Assembly (NCBI RefSeq): GCF_025264645.1
Contig: NZ_CP073696.1
Coordinates: forward strand, 1,240,001 to 1,304,000
Direction: 5' to 3'
DNA from: Edaphobacter lichenicola
Lineage (GTDB): Bacteria > Acidobacteriota > Terriglobia > Terriglobales > Acidobacteriaceae
Length of the DNA stretch: 64,000 bases
The notes under the pieces are model-generated. The model was not told where the DNA came from. It saw only the letters and a list, made by a program, of their open reading frames with translations, and made no database searches. Positions 44,292 to 53,374 of this stretch are shown here, in pieces. The position numbers and the translations under genes were made by a program. The first letter of the stretch is position 1; each line of letters starts with the position of its first letter.

Positions 44292-45314
44292 TCACTCATC
44301 AGACTTCGGTGTCAGATGAAGTGCTTTACCCACACTTCGAATGGACTGCCCAAGCGCATGCTTGGTATTCCGATAAGTCTTCCCCAGCGCATCTCCGGTC
44401 GAGTCACCCGCCACACCGATCGCGTCTGTCGTCTCTTCGCCACTAGTCACAATCGCCACCCCGGTGGTTCCACTCACCGCGATAACACCCTGCGCCGGAT
44501 GCTTCCCAGCGTGAAACCACGCTATGTCGTTCGCAGGCATTGCGTCTAATCGCGCAATCGGCCCTGCAGGGAAGTTAGTCGCAGTCATCTTGGCTGCCAA
44601 CGGCCATGCGCTCGAAGAGATAAAGAGAGACCCGTTCATCGGATAGCCGATCTCGCCAAGATTCACTACCCGCGCCGTCGTAAGCGGCACCATCGCCTCG
44701 CACCGATCAGCGCCGCAACCGCCGCGGCAAAGACTTTCGTTCAAATACGACGCATGCTTGCCCGGCGAGATCCAAATTTTTGCGCCATGGTCCACCGCAC
44801 CCAGCGTCGACGCCCGCGCGATCTGGCTCACATCGCAGATCGTATCCTCATGCGCCCCCGCATACCAATAAACTGCCTCCCAATGGCCAAAGGCCGAGCC
44901 ATCATCTAAATGGCGCACCAGCGCTGCTACATGCTCCGTATCGAGAGCATGCCCATGCTCACCACAGTCCGTCTTCCACAGATGATAGAAGTGCAGCTCC
45001 ACCATCGACGCCCCAGCAGTCGACGATTCTGCTACGAACGCCTGCCCATAGATCGTGCCATCTTCCCGCTCAACCGTAGGCCTCTCGATATTCCGCAGAA
45101 ACTCCGAAGGAACGTTCGAGCAATCGTTCTTCCCGACCAAAAAGCTTGGCTCGAACTGCTCGAGCAACGCCTGCTCCAACTGATCGCTCAAACCATCGCG
45201 GTCAGTGTCGAGTAATTCAGCCTTGATCGGCTCCTGCCTCGCGTAAGCCTTCGCCGAGAAGATGCCCGCGAAACAGCAAAGAACAGTTGTTACAAGGAGT
45301 CGGCGGCAAAGCAT
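44292..45314 (-). CDS. Secreted Vps62-like protein with a calcium-binding-type motif
   Basis: 340 residues. A signal peptide (about 1-25, AYARQ) leads into DTDRDGLSDQLEQAL, an EF-hand-like Asp-rich loop. A central region (LHFYHLWKTDCGEHGHALDTEHVAALV, shown in part, and WEAVYWYAGAHE, WISPGKHASYLNE) resembles Vps62/plant DUF946-type folds by pattern only. Cys pairs (CRGGCGADRC) suggest disulfides outside the cytosol. Catalytic function unknown. Convergent with argS by 19 bases, and 21 bases after the pepA stop on the same strand. Confidence 0.6.
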   Translation of the reverse strand: MLCRRLLVTTVLCCFAGIFSAKAYARQEPIKAELLDTDRDGLSDQLEQALLEQFEPSFLVGKNDCSNVPSEFLRNIERPTVEREDGTIYGQAFVAESSTAGASMVELHFYHLWKTDCGEHGHALDTEHVAALVRHLDDGSAFGHWEAVYWYAGAHEDTICDVSQIARASTLGAVDHGAKIWISPGKHASYLNESLCRGGCGADRCEAMVPLTTARVVNLGEIGYPMNGSLFISSSAWPLAAKMTATNFPAGPIARLDAMPANDIAWFHAGKHPAQGVIAVSGTTGVAIVTSGEETTDAIGVAGDSTGDALGKTYRNTKHALGQSIRSVGKALHLTPKSDE

Positions 45315-45335
45315 GACTCATACGATGCCTGTCCT

Positions 45336-46892
45336 TCAAGCCGAGTAGCTTCGCGCCCACTCCAGAATCGACCGTACCGCCACCCCACTCGGCCCATTCG
45401 CAATCCACGGCTTACTCTCATCATTCCACGCACACCCAGCGATATCCAGATGCACCCATGGAGTATCCCCCACAAACTCCTTCAAAAACATTGCCGCCGA
45501 GATCGCCCCACCCCAGCGATTGGCGCCAGTATTCCGCATGTCCGCGATCTGGCTCTTGATCTGCTCCTTATAGTCATCCGTACAAGGCAGCCGCCAGAAC
45601 TTCTCCCCCGAGATCTTCGCAGCGTCAGTAAACTTCTGCCACGTCGCCTCATCATTCGAGAACAGCCCCACATTCAGAGTTCCCAGCGCCACAACACAAG
45701 CCCCAGTCAGCGTCGCTGCGTCGATCAGATGCGTGCAACCCAACGTCTTCGCATAGTGCAAGCCATCGGCGAGCACAAGCCGGCCCTCAGCGTCCGTATT
45801 CACCACCTCAATCGTCTTACCCGACATCGCCGTGACAACATCGCCCGGCTTGAACGCTTTGCCATCCGGCATATTCTCCGCCGAGCACACCACCCCAATC
45901 ACCTTCACCTTCGGCTTTAGCTGCGCAATGGCCCGCATCGCGCCGATCATCGCGCCCGCTCCTGCCATGTCGTACTTCATCTTCTCCATGCCATCAGCGC
46001 CCTTGATCGAGATCCCACCCGTATCGAACGTAATCCCTTTGCCCACCAACCCCAGCACCGGAGCGCCCTCAGCCGCCGTCTCACCCTTCTTCAACTGCGG
46101 CTCATACGTCATCACGATCAGCGCAGGCGGTTCGTTCGATCCCTGTGCCACTGCGGCAAACGCACCCATCTTCAACTCATCGAGCTTTGCGGTCGAGTGC
46201 ACCTCGCATTTAATCCCCACCTCCGCGCACATCGCCGCAGCGCGCCTCCCCAACTCCGTCGGTGTCAAAACATTTCCCGGCTCATTCACCAGCGTCCGCG
46301 TAAAGTTCTGCGCCGCAGCGACAATCAGCCCAGTATCAAATCCTCCCTGAATCTCCGCTCTGGTTGATTTCTCCGATTCATTCGTGATCACCGAAAGCGC
46401 ACGCACCGACCGGTCCTTGCGTTCACTCCGATAGGTGTCCCAGTCACTCTCTGCAAGCTCCGCACCCTCCACCAGCGCGCGCGACAACAGCGTGCATGGC
46501 AGCGTCTCCAGGTGCTCATCCGACAACGCATGGTCCTCGGGAAATGCAATCGCGACCTCACGAACCCCCAGCGGTTTGGCCGCACGCACCGCCGCCCCCG
46601 CACCCTTCCGAACCTCATCCACCGACAGCGTCTCCGCCTTGCCCAACCCCACCACCAGCAGCCGTTCTGCCTTTAGGCCACCCGGAGCGTGCAGCAGCAG
46701 TGTCTCTCCAAGGGTCGCTTTGAACTCACCCGTCGCCAACACCTTCGCCGCTGCGTTTGTCACCGCGTCCGAAGTCGTCAACAGAGCGGGCAACGGCTCT
46801 GCATCCTTGCCAACAGCAATATCCACTGCAAAGACTGCCAGCATTGGCGTCTGCGACGCAGCAGCGTCCTGAATAAGTAACTTGGTTTCCAT
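45336..46892 (-). CDS. pepA: Leucyl aminopeptidase (M17)
   Basis: 518 residues. A Macro-like N-terminal domain is followed by the M17 catalytic half with KGITFDTGGISIKGADGMEKMKYDM (shown in part), the Lys/Asp metal ligands, and the signature NTDAEGRLVLADGLHYA. It is a cytosolic dizinc enzyme that cuts N-terminal leucine and similar residues, and in some bacteria also binds DNA. ATG start at 46892. It is followed by the Vps62-like gene in the same direction and lies 59 bases after smpB. Confidence 0.93.
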   Translation of the reverse strand: METKLLIQDAAASQTPMLAVFAVDIAVGKDAEPLPALLTTSDAVTNAAAKVLATGEFKATLGETLLLHAPGGLKAERLLVVGLGKAETLSVDEVRKGAGAAVRAAKPLGVREVAIAFPEDHALSDEHLETLPCTLLSRALVEGAELAESDWDTYRSERKDRSVRALSVITNESEKSTRAEIQGGFDTGLIVAAAQNFTRTLVNEPGNVLTPTELGRRAAAMCAEVGIKCEVHSTAKLDELKMGAFAAVAQGSNEPPALIVMTYEPQLKKGETAAEGAPVLGLVGKGITFDTGGISIKGADGMEKMKYDMAGAGAMIGAMRAIAQLKPKVKVIGVVCSAENMPDGKAFKPGDVVTAMSGKTIEVVNTDAEGRLVLADGLHYAKTLGCTHLIDAATLTGACVVALGTLNVGLFSNDEATWQKFTDAAKISGEKFWRLPCTDDYKEQIKSQIADMRNTGANRWGGAISAAMFLKEFVGDTPWVHLDIAGCAWNDESKPWIANGPSGVAVRSILEWARSYSA

Positions 46893-46951
46893 GTATCTAT
46901 CGTAACTCGACTGTATTGGATCGCTGTGAACTAAAAGTGCACGAAGTTAAC

Positions 46952-47491
46952 CTACCTTCGTTGACTCCGCGCAACCGCCGCCTTCGCCTCGCTATCGGCC
47001 TCGCGCTTGCGTTCCGTGGCGCGTTTATCCCACTCCTGCTTGCCTTTCGCCAGCGCCAGCTCGCACTTCACCCGCCCATTCCGGAAATAAAGTCGCGTCG
47101 GGATCAGCGTAAATCCCTTCTGCTTCGTCATACCCTCGAGCTTCCGCACCTCGTTCTTATGCAGTAGCAATTTACGAGTACGCAGAGAATCATGGTTCAT
47201 CGCATTTCCATGGGAGAAAGGACCGATGTGTGCATTCAGCAGAAAACACTCTCCGTCCTTCAGCAGCCCATAGGCGTCTTTCAGATTCGCCTTCCCCTCA
47301 CGGATCGACTTCACCTCGGTCCCACGCAGCGCAACTCCAGCCTCAAACTTGTCTGTCAAAAAATAATTAAAACTAGCGGACCGATTGAACGCAGCGTCTC
47401 TCTTGCCCGCCGCCACCGGATCGCGGTCCTTCTCCTTCACCACCGGCTTCGGTTGGTAGGCGACCGTCGGGTTGGACATGGAACGAGGCAT
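46952..47491 (-). CDS. smpB: SsrA-binding protein SmpB
   Basis: 179 residues from the ATG at 47491; an ATG at 47515 or 47479 is possible. Binds tmRNA and loads it on stalled ribosomes. Family blocks: NYFLTDKFEAGVALRGTEVK, NLKDAYGLLKDGECFLLNAHIGPF (in part), RKLLLHKNEVRKLEG and the basic C-terminal tail WDKRATERKREAD that enters the decoding site. The N-terminal ~25 residues are longer than usual. The tmRNA gene itself is not in this window. Confidence 0.93.
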   Translation of the reverse strand: MPRSMSNPTVAYQPKPVVKEKDRDPVAAGKRDAAFNRSASFNYFLTDKFEAGVALRGTEVKSIREGKANLKDAYGLLKDGECFLLNAHIGPFSHGNAMNHDSLRTRKLLLHKNEVRKLEGMTKQKGFTLIPTRLYFRNGRVKCELALAKGKQEWDKRATERKREADSEAKAAVARSQRR

Positions 47492-47840
47492 ACAATCTCT
47501 TACTTTAACACGCATGCAACTTTAGAATTACTCCGGCGTCCTCACCGCCTGCAGAACGGCGCGTCTAACAGGAAACCAGTAGCCGGGTGTCGGTTCCGGC
47601 ATGAGTCTGCCAACTCCTTGAGCTGCGAGGCGTACTCCAAAACGTCCGCGGACTATGCAAGCTTTCTGCCCACTTTTGACGAGGTTCATATTGCACCAAA
47701 TGCTATACTTACCCGAACGTAGCAGCCTGGCAGACACCGCCCCAACAGGCAGCGTCTTGACTTGGAACAACCTCCCGGCAGGCACGAAATCCGGCCATCG
47801 CCATACTCTTCACGGTACAAAGGACATAGACGGAAGCAGC
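47492..47840. other. Divergent intergenic region between smpB and the secretin
   Basis: No gene is supported, and no tmRNA acceptor end is present. A frame from 47655 leads into the secretin but lacks a family start. Nothing else is recognised. Confidence 0.4.
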
Positions 47841-50303
47841 ATGGGCCGCGGGTACAAATCAATCAGCACACTCTCAATCGTTCTTCGTCGCGTCCCTCTC
47901 CTCGTGCTGCTCTGCTGCACTGTCGGCTTGGTCTCTGCAACGGCGCATGCCCAGTCAGCCAGCACATGGAACAAGCGTGGACAGGAGGCAGAAGCACGAC
48001 AGAACTACGACGCGGCCATGGACGACTACCACCAGGCCATGCTCAAGAGCCCGACCGATCTTCGCTACAAGACCCGCTACGAGCACACCAGGTTTCTGGC
48101 CTCGGTCGGTCACGTCGATCGCGGCCGGGTCCTTCGCCAAAGCGGTGATATGAACGGCGCTTTGGCCGAGTTCAAGCGCGCCCTCCAGATCGATCCAGGC
48201 AATCAGACCGCACAACAGGAGATCGATCAGGTAGAGCAGATTCTGCAAAACCCGCAAGCTGGCAATGGCCCCGAGCGAACCGAGCAGATGTCCAGGCAGA
48301 ACGAGATAATCGACACCATTGGCTCCATCGCGGGGCCCGTCCAGCTCAAGCCCGCCTCCAACGACCCCATCACCATCCACAGCGTCGAAGATGTCAAAAA
48401 TATCTATCAGGCCATCGGGAAGCTCGCCGGCCTTAACGTTCTCTTCGATCCCGACTACACCTCCAAGCGCATTCCAGTCGACCTCACCAACGTCACCCTC
48501 TCGGACGCACTCCGCATCGTCGGCACCATCGCAGGTACCTTCTACAAAGCGATCACGCCCAATACCATCTTCGTCGCCCAGAACACACGCACCAAGCGCA
48601 CCGATCTCGACGAGCAGGCCGTCCAGACTTTCTACTTGACCAACGCTAGCCAGCAGAACGACGCCAATGAAGTCGTCATCGCTATTCGCAACCTCCTCGA
48701 TCCCAGCGTCAAGATCTATCTCGTTCCCAGCCAGAACGCCATCGTCATGCGCGCCACCCCGGATCAGTTGCTCCTTGCAGAAAAACTGTTGAACGACCTT
48801 GACCGTGCCCGTCCTGAAGTGGTCGTCGATGTCGCAGTCCTCGAGGTAGACCGCAACTTTGAGCGTAACCTTGGCATAACGCTTCCGCAGTCCGTCACCA
48901 TCACCCCCCAGGCAAACCCGAACGCCACGGCGACGAGCAGCAGTTCCAGCTCTTCAGCATCCGGTACCACCAACACTACCTCAAACTTCACGCTTAATTC
49001 GCTTGCCCATCTCAATGCAAATAACTTTGCCGTAGGCATTACTGGAGGCACAGTCAACGCTCTCCTGACCGACTCGAACACACGTGTCCTGCAGAACCCA
49101 AGCATCCGTGCCACAGACGGCCAGCGAGCGACCCTCAAGATCGGTCAGAAGATTCCCATCGCGACCGGGTCCTATAACGCGGGCGTATCAACTGGTGTCG
49201 CCAGCATCGGCGTTCAGACCCAGTTCACGTACATCGACGTGGGCGTCAACATCGACATGACCCCAACCGTTCACTACGACCACGAGGTCACCCTTAAGCT
49301 AAAGGTCGAGGTCTCCTCGGAAGAGCCACAACCCGTGACCATCTCCGGCGTAACCGAGCCCATCATTGGCCAGCGCGTCGTCGAGCAGACCATTCAGCTC
49401 AAGGACGGCGAGCCAAGCCTGCTCTCCGGCATCATCAGCACAACCGACTCACTCAACATCGCCGGCACACCGGGTCTCGGAGAGCTGCCGATCCTCAAGT
49501 ACTTCTTCTCTTCGCGCGACAAGGTAGCCAACAAGCAGGAGATCGTCTTCCTTCTGATTCCTCACATCGTCCGCGAGTCCGTTCTCAGCCGCACCAATAC
49601 CCGTGCGATCGATACCGGCACCGGCCAATCGATTGAGTTGCGTCGTGATCCCAGCGCCGCCGACCGCGGTGCCGATGGTGCCAACCCCCTCTATCCCAAG
49701 CCTAAGATCGGACAAGCCACCACCGCCGCGAATGCTGCCTCGGCAATGGTCCAGCAACTCAGCCAGCAGGCGCAGCCCATCCAGCCCCCGACAGAGAACG
49801 CGGCGGCGGCAGCCACCGCCGCAAACGGCGCGATGCAGCAACTTAATCAGCAGGCCCAGCCGCCAAATCCTGCAGCCACTGCAGGAGGCCCGCCAATCAA
49901 CTTTGCCGTCGCCCCTGCTGACTCCAACCAGTCCGTTGGTGCAACCTTCCAGGTGGCCGTCATGCTTAACAACGGAAAAGACGTCTTCTCTGTCCCTCTC
50001 CAGTTGAAGTTCAACTCAGCCGTGCTCCAGCTCGTCAACGTCGACGCAGGGGACTTCCTCGGTCGCGACGGTCAGGCCACCTCCATCGTCCATCGCGACG
50101 ACGGCAACGGTCTCGTCGCCATCTCCACCAACCGTCCCCCCAATGCAGCCGGTGTCAGTGGCTCAGGCAGTCTCTGCACCTTAACCTTCAAGGCCATCGC
50201 GCCTGGAGACGCCAACCTCTCCCTCGTCAAAGTCGGCGCTCTCAACAGCGCGCAGGCCAATATTCCGGCCGTCGGTTCGCAGGCCGTGGTGCATGTGAAG
50301 TGA
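47841..50303 (+). CDS. Secretin with TPR N-domain and C-terminal cohesin domain
   Basis: 820 residues from the ATG at 47841 with GGAAG upstream. Signal peptide (about 15-38, ATAHAQ), a TPR pair (about 42-130), secretin short N-domains (VPVDLTNVTLSDALRIVGT; ENLL-type VIAIRNLLDPSVKIYLVP), a Ser-rich loop, and the secretin core (LLTDSNTRVLQNPSIRATDGQ, GQRVVEQTIQLKDGEPSLLSG, ILKYFFSSRDKVANKQEIV). After a Gln/Pro/Ala linker the last ~135 residues form a cohesin-like domain (INFAVAPADSNQSVGATFQV). The secretin forms an outer-membrane pore for a type II or IV pilus-like system. Cohesin fusion is unusual. Overlaps the next gene. Confidence 0.88.
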   Translation: MGRGYKSISTLSIVLRRVPLLVLLCCTVGLVSATAHAQSASTWNKRGQEAEARQNYDAAMDDYHQAMLKSPTDLRYKTRYEHTRFLASVGHVDRGRVLRQSGDMNGALAEFKRALQIDPGNQTAQQEIDQVEQILQNPQAGNGPERTEQMSRQNEIIDTIGSIAGPVQLKPASNDPITIHSVEDVKNIYQAIGKLAGLNVLFDPDYTSKRIPVDLTNVTLSDALRIVGTIAGTFYKAITPNTIFVAQNTRTKRTDLDEQAVQTFYLTNASQQNDANEVVIAIRNLLDPSVKIYLVPSQNAIVMRATPDQLLLAEKLLNDLDRARPEVVVDVAVLEVDRNFERNLGITLPQSVTITPQANPNATATSSSSSSSASGTTNTTSNFTLNSLAHLNANNFAVGITGGTVNALLTDSNTRVLQNPSIRATDGQRATLKIGQKIPIATGSYNAGVSTGVASIGVQTQFTYIDVGVNIDMTPTVHYDHEVTLKLKVEVSSEEPQPVTISGVTEPIIGQRVVEQTIQLKDGEPSLLSGIISTTDSLNIAGTPGLGELPILKYFFSSRDKVANKQEIVFLLIPHIVRESVLSRTNTRAIDTGTGQSIELRRDPSAADRGADGANPLYPKPKIGQATTAANAASAMVQQLSQQAQPIQPPTENAAAAATAANGAMQQLNQQAQPPNPAATAGGPPINFAVAPADSNQSVGATFQVAVMLNNGKDVFSVPLQLKFNSAVLQLVNVDAGDFLGRDGQATSIVHRDDGNGLVAISTNRPPNAAGVSGSGSLCTLTFKAIAPGDANLSLVKVGALNSAQANIPAVGSQAVVHVK

Positions 50304-50833
50304 GGTTCTGTACGAACCAGGGCACCCCACGGCCCGCCCTGAACTCTCCGAAGGGTCCGGCTCCTCGGAGCTGGGACACCCCGGCGGGCAATCGCCAGTC
50401 CGGCCTCACTCTGGTCGAACTCATCATCTGCGTCGCCATCGTCTCTGTCCTCGCCTCCGCAGCTATCCCAATCGCCCGTTTTCAGGTCAAACGTGTCAAA
50501 GAGCGCGAACTTCGCCGCGACCTCTGGGAGATGCGCGACGCCATCGACCGCTACAAGGACGCCGCCGACAAGGGGGCCATGATGACCAAAGCCGACAGCT
50601 TCAACTACCCGCCCGATCTGCAAACCCTGGTCGACGGCGTCGAAATACAAGACAAAAAAGTAAAATTTCTTCGCCGAATCCCCGTCGATCCCATGACCAA
50701 CAGTACCGAATGGGGTCTCCGCTCCAACCAGGATGACGCCGACTCCGACTCCTTCGGCGGCCAGAACGTCTTCGACGTTCACACCAAGAGCACCGGAACT
50801 GCCCTGGACGGCACAAAATACTCCACATGGTAG
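50300..50833 (+). CDS. Pseudopilin (GspG/pilin type), long leader
   Basis: 177 residues from a GTG overlapping the secretin stop (GTGA). A 35-residue leader ends in Gly35, followed by LTLVELIICVAIVSVLAS with Glu at +5. The +1 residue is Leu, not Phe. The globular part has the GspG pattern (ELRRDLWEMRDAIDRYKDAAD, PVDPMTNSTEWGL, DVHTKSTGTALDGTKYSTW). Probably the main or minor pseudopilin of the secretin system. The next gene overlaps by 7 bases. Confidence 0.82.
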   Translation: MRFCTNQGTPRPALNSPKGPAPRSWDTPAGNRQSGLTLVELIICVAIVSVLASAAIPIARFQVKRVKERELRRDLWEMRDAIDRYKDAADKGAMMTKADSFNYPPDLQTLVDGVEIQDKKVKFLRRIPVDPMTNSTEWGLRSNQDDADSDSFGGQNVFDVHTKSTGTALDGTKYSTW

Positions 50834-51255
50834 CGATCACCCCAATCCGGTCCGCGCGCATCCGCCAGGCGACAGAGCAAGGCTTCACCCTGCTCGAGCT
50901 CATGATCGTCATGGTCGTCATCGGCCTGCTCGCCGCCATCGCCATCCCCGCCTACACCAGCAACATCCGCAATGCGAAAGAAGCCACCCTCAAAGAGGAC
51001 CTCCACGTCCTCCGCCAGGCCATCGACTCCTACACCGTCGACAAGCAAAAAGCCCCCCAGACCCTCGACGACCTCGTACAGGCTGGTTACATCAAAACCA
51101 TGCCCGTCGACCCCTTCACTCGCCGCTCTGACACCTGGCTTCCCGTTCAGGAAGACACCCTGATGAGCCTCGACCAGACCGAATCCGGCATCGACGACGT
51201 CCATAGCGGCTCTCAGCTCACGGCCGCCGACGGCACCTCCTACGGCACCTGGTAG
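50827..51255 (+). CDS. Pseudopilin GspG-like
   Basis: 142 residues. The leader ends in Gly19, then FTLLELMIVMVVIGLLAAIA with Glu24. The globular domain follows the GspG pattern (LKEDLHVLRQAIDSYTVDKQ, PVDPFTRRSDTWLP, DGTSYGTW), close to its neighbour, so the pair arose by duplication. Probably assembled by a PilB-like ATPase not seen here. The stop is followed at once by the start of the LRR gene. Confidence 0.85.
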   Translation: MVAITPIRSARIRQATEQGFTLLELMIVMVVIGLLAAIAIPAYTSNIRNAKEATLKEDLHVLRQAIDSYTVDKQKAPQTLDDLVQAGYIKTMPVDPFTRRSDTWLPVQEDTLMSLDQTESGIDDVHSGSQLTAADGTSYGTW

Positions 51256-51903
51256 ATGTCCCAGCTCAATCTCTGGAAGAAGCACCTCGGCTCTGTCCCG
51301 GACTCCGTCTGGAGCCGAATCAATCTCGAAGTACTCATCCTCGCCGACAACGATCTCCACGAGATCTCCGAAGACATCGGAAGCTTGAAGAAGCTCCGCA
51401 CCCTGGACCTCGGCCACAACCACCTCACCCAACTACCGGACTCTCTCGGCGACCTCGACGGCCTCACCGACTTCCTCTACCTCCACGACAACCACCTGAC
51501 ATCCCTGCCGTCCTCCCTCGCAAAACTCACCCGTCTCCGCTACCTCAACCTCAGTTCGAACGCCTTCGCGCTCCTGCCCGACTGCGTCCCCATGCTCTCC
51601 GCACTGTTCGAGCTCAGGGTCACCGACAACGCCCTGACCACCCTCCCCGACTCAATCGGCCATCTCTCGAACCTCCGCGAGCTGCATCTCAGGAACAACC
51701 AACTCACCATGCTGCCAGACTCGGTCGGCATGCTCCACGAACTCCGCCAGCTCGATCTCCGAGGCAATCCTCTCAAGACCTTGCCATCATCCATCGCCAC
51801 TCTCCCTCGACTCGAAAAACTGGACCTCCGTTGGGTGACAACCCTTGAATCACTCCCGTGGATTGAAAGCCTGAAGGCGCGAGGCTGCCTGGTCTACTCC
51901 TAG
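51256..51903 (+). CDS. Leucine-rich-repeat protein
   Basis: 215 residues. The ATG directly follows the pseudopilin stop. About eight LRR units of 22-24 residues with the LxxLxLxxNxLxxLP core (for example LRTLDLGHNHLTQLPDSLGD and LRELHLRNNQLTMLPDSVGM). No signal peptide or membrane helix, so cytosolic. The repeats are close to the bacterial/plant-type LRR of Ras-like and plant-intracellular classes. A binding scaffold is likely, and position in the pseudopilin operon suggests a regulator or adaptor of the secretion machine, which is inference. Confidence 0.82.
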   Translation: MSQLNLWKKHLGSVPDSVWSRINLEVLILADNDLHEISEDIGSLKKLRTLDLGHNHLTQLPDSLGDLDGLTDFLYLHDNHLTSLPSSLAKLTRLRYLNLSSNAFALLPDCVPMLSALFELRVTDNALTTLPDSIGHLSNLRELHLRNNQLTMLPDSVGMLHELRQLDLRGNPLKTLPSSIATLPRLEKLDLRWVTTLESLPWIESLKARGCLVYS

Positions 51904-52006
51904 TCGACGCTCCCTCTCGCTCCTGCTCACGAAAAGGCGCATACTATGGTCTAAGACTCGTCGAGCTGCGTCCGTCAAGCAGGGAAGCGGCCCACCAGGA
52001 GACACC

Positions 52007-53263
52007 ATGCGTACCGTCACGCACATCGGCCTAGCCGCATTCCTCACCCTCTCCGCTGTCACCTTCGCTCAGACGTCGACGACCACCCCTCCCCAACAGA
52101 CGACTCCGCAGAATCCGCAATCGACGCCGCAATCGGATCCACAGCCCACGACAACAACGACGACCACAAACACCGAGGTCATCTCCGACGTCCCTGCCGA
52201 AAAGCCAATCCCCGGCCATCCCACGGCCACTCCGAAAGAGAGCAAGGACGCTGCAAAAGAAGTCAAAGCCGAGAACAAGACCGACGTCCTCCCATCCCCC
52301 GGCGAGTCCATGAAGACCAACATCAAGCCCGGTAGCGAAGATGACGTCAACGCCGTGGGCACCCGCAACATCGGCGGTCGCGGCGTCGGCAACTGGTACT
52401 CCACCGACTGGGAGATTCGCACCGGCAAGCAGTACTCCATGGAGATAGAAAAATCCGCTCACATGGTCAACGACCCCGTCGTCGTCGAGTACGTCAACCG
52501 CGTCGGTCAGAACATCGTCAAAAACTCCGACTGCAAAGTCCCCTTCACCATCAAGGTCATCGACTCCGACGAGATCAACGCCATGGCGCTCCCCGGCGGC
52601 TTCTTCTACGTCAACTCCGGCCTCATCCTCGCCGCCGACGAAGAGGCCGAGCTCGCCGGCGTCATGGCCCACGAGACCGCCCACGTCTGCGCCCACCACG
52701 CCGCCCGCCAGATGACCAAGATGAACTACGTGCAGATCGGTTCGATCCCACTCATCATCTTCACTCAGGGCTCTTGGACCGGCTACGGCATCTACGAAGC
52801 AACCCAGCTCGCCATCCCCATGGGCTTCCTCCAGTTCTCCCGCATGGACGAGGCTGAAGCCGACTGGCTCGGCGTCCAGTACATGTACAAATCCGGTTAC
52901 GATCCGCAGGCCTTCGTACAGTTCTTCGAAAAACTCGACGCCCTCGAAAAACACAAGCCCGGCACGCTAGCGAAGGCCTTCGCCGACCATCCCCAGACCC
53001 CTGACCGCATCATGCACTCTGAGGAAGAGATTGCCACCATCCTGCCCGCTCGTCCGGATTACATGGTCACCACCTCCGAGTTCGACGACGTCAAAGCCCG
53101 CCTCGCCCGCCTCGAAAACAAGCGCAAGACCAACGACGGTAAGGGCGGCAACAAGCCCACGCTCCGCCGCACCTCGAGCGGCAGCGGCAACAACGACCCC
53201 AACAACCCGAACAATCCAGCCAACTCCACCAGCGACCAACCCACGCTAGGCCGTCGCAACTAA
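52007..53263 (+). CDS. Secreted M48-family zinc peptidase
   Basis: 418 residues. Signal peptide (about 1-22, VTFAQ), then a Thr/Pro/Gln-rich disordered stretch (about 23-100), then the M48 core. The zinc motif HETAH is His222-Glu223-x2-His226 in GVMAHETAHVCAHHA, and the third ligand Glu is in MDEAEADWLGVQYM. BepA/YfgC-like enzymes of this class act on outer-membrane protein assembly in the periplasm. The C-terminal tail is Asn/Pro-rich. Transcribed alone; convergent with the SDR gene. Confidence 0.85.
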   Translation: MRTVTHIGLAAFLTLSAVTFAQTSTTTPPQQTTPQNPQSTPQSDPQPTTTTTTTNTEVISDVPAEKPIPGHPTATPKESKDAAKEVKAENKTDVLPSPGESMKTNIKPGSEDDVNAVGTRNIGGRGVGNWYSTDWEIRTGKQYSMEIEKSAHMVNDPVVVEYVNRVGQNIVKNSDCKVPFTIKVIDSDEINAMALPGGFFYVNSGLILAADEEAELAGVMAHETAHVCAHHAARQMTKMNYVQIGSIPLIIFTQGSWTGYGIYEATQLAIPMGFLQFSRMDEAEADWLGVQYMYKSGYDPQAFVQFFEKLDALEKHKPGTLAKAFADHPQTPDRIMHSEEEIATILPARPDYMVTTSEFDDVKARLARLENKRKTNDGKGGNKPTLRRTSSGSGNNDPNNPNNPANSTSDQPTLGRRN

Positions 53264-53281
53264 ACAGCTAAAGCCCACAAA

Positions 53282-53309
53282 GGGAGGACCGAAACAAATC
53301 GATCCTCCC
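53282..53309. terminator. Possible hairpin terminator after the M48 gene
   Basis: GGGAGGA pairs with TCCTCCC around a 14-base loop. No clear T-run follows on the plus strand, so termination is uncertain. Confidence 0.4.
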
Positions 53310-53319
53310 CATAAAGGTA

Positions 53320-53372
53320 TAAAAGTCACGAAGTGACCGCTCTGCGCGTAGCAGGCCCGTCCGGCAGGACAC
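53320..53372 (+). repeat. Dispersed two-hairpin repeat, copy 2
   Basis: Hairpin 1: GTCAC-GAA-GTGAC. Hairpin 2: GTCC-GGCA-GGAC. It lies just before the stop of the convergent SDR gene and 56 bases after the M48 stop. Pairs with copy 1 at 42133-42185. Confidence 0.65.
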
Positions 53373-53374
53373 CA

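Noticed and set aside
47492..47840. tmRNA gene next to smpB
   Set aside because: No tRNA-Ala-like acceptor end or tag-reading sequence is visible.
52031..52954. 307-codon frame antisense to the M48 protease
   Set aside because: Val/Gly/Asp-rich shadow; the HETAH-bearing plus frame is clearly real.
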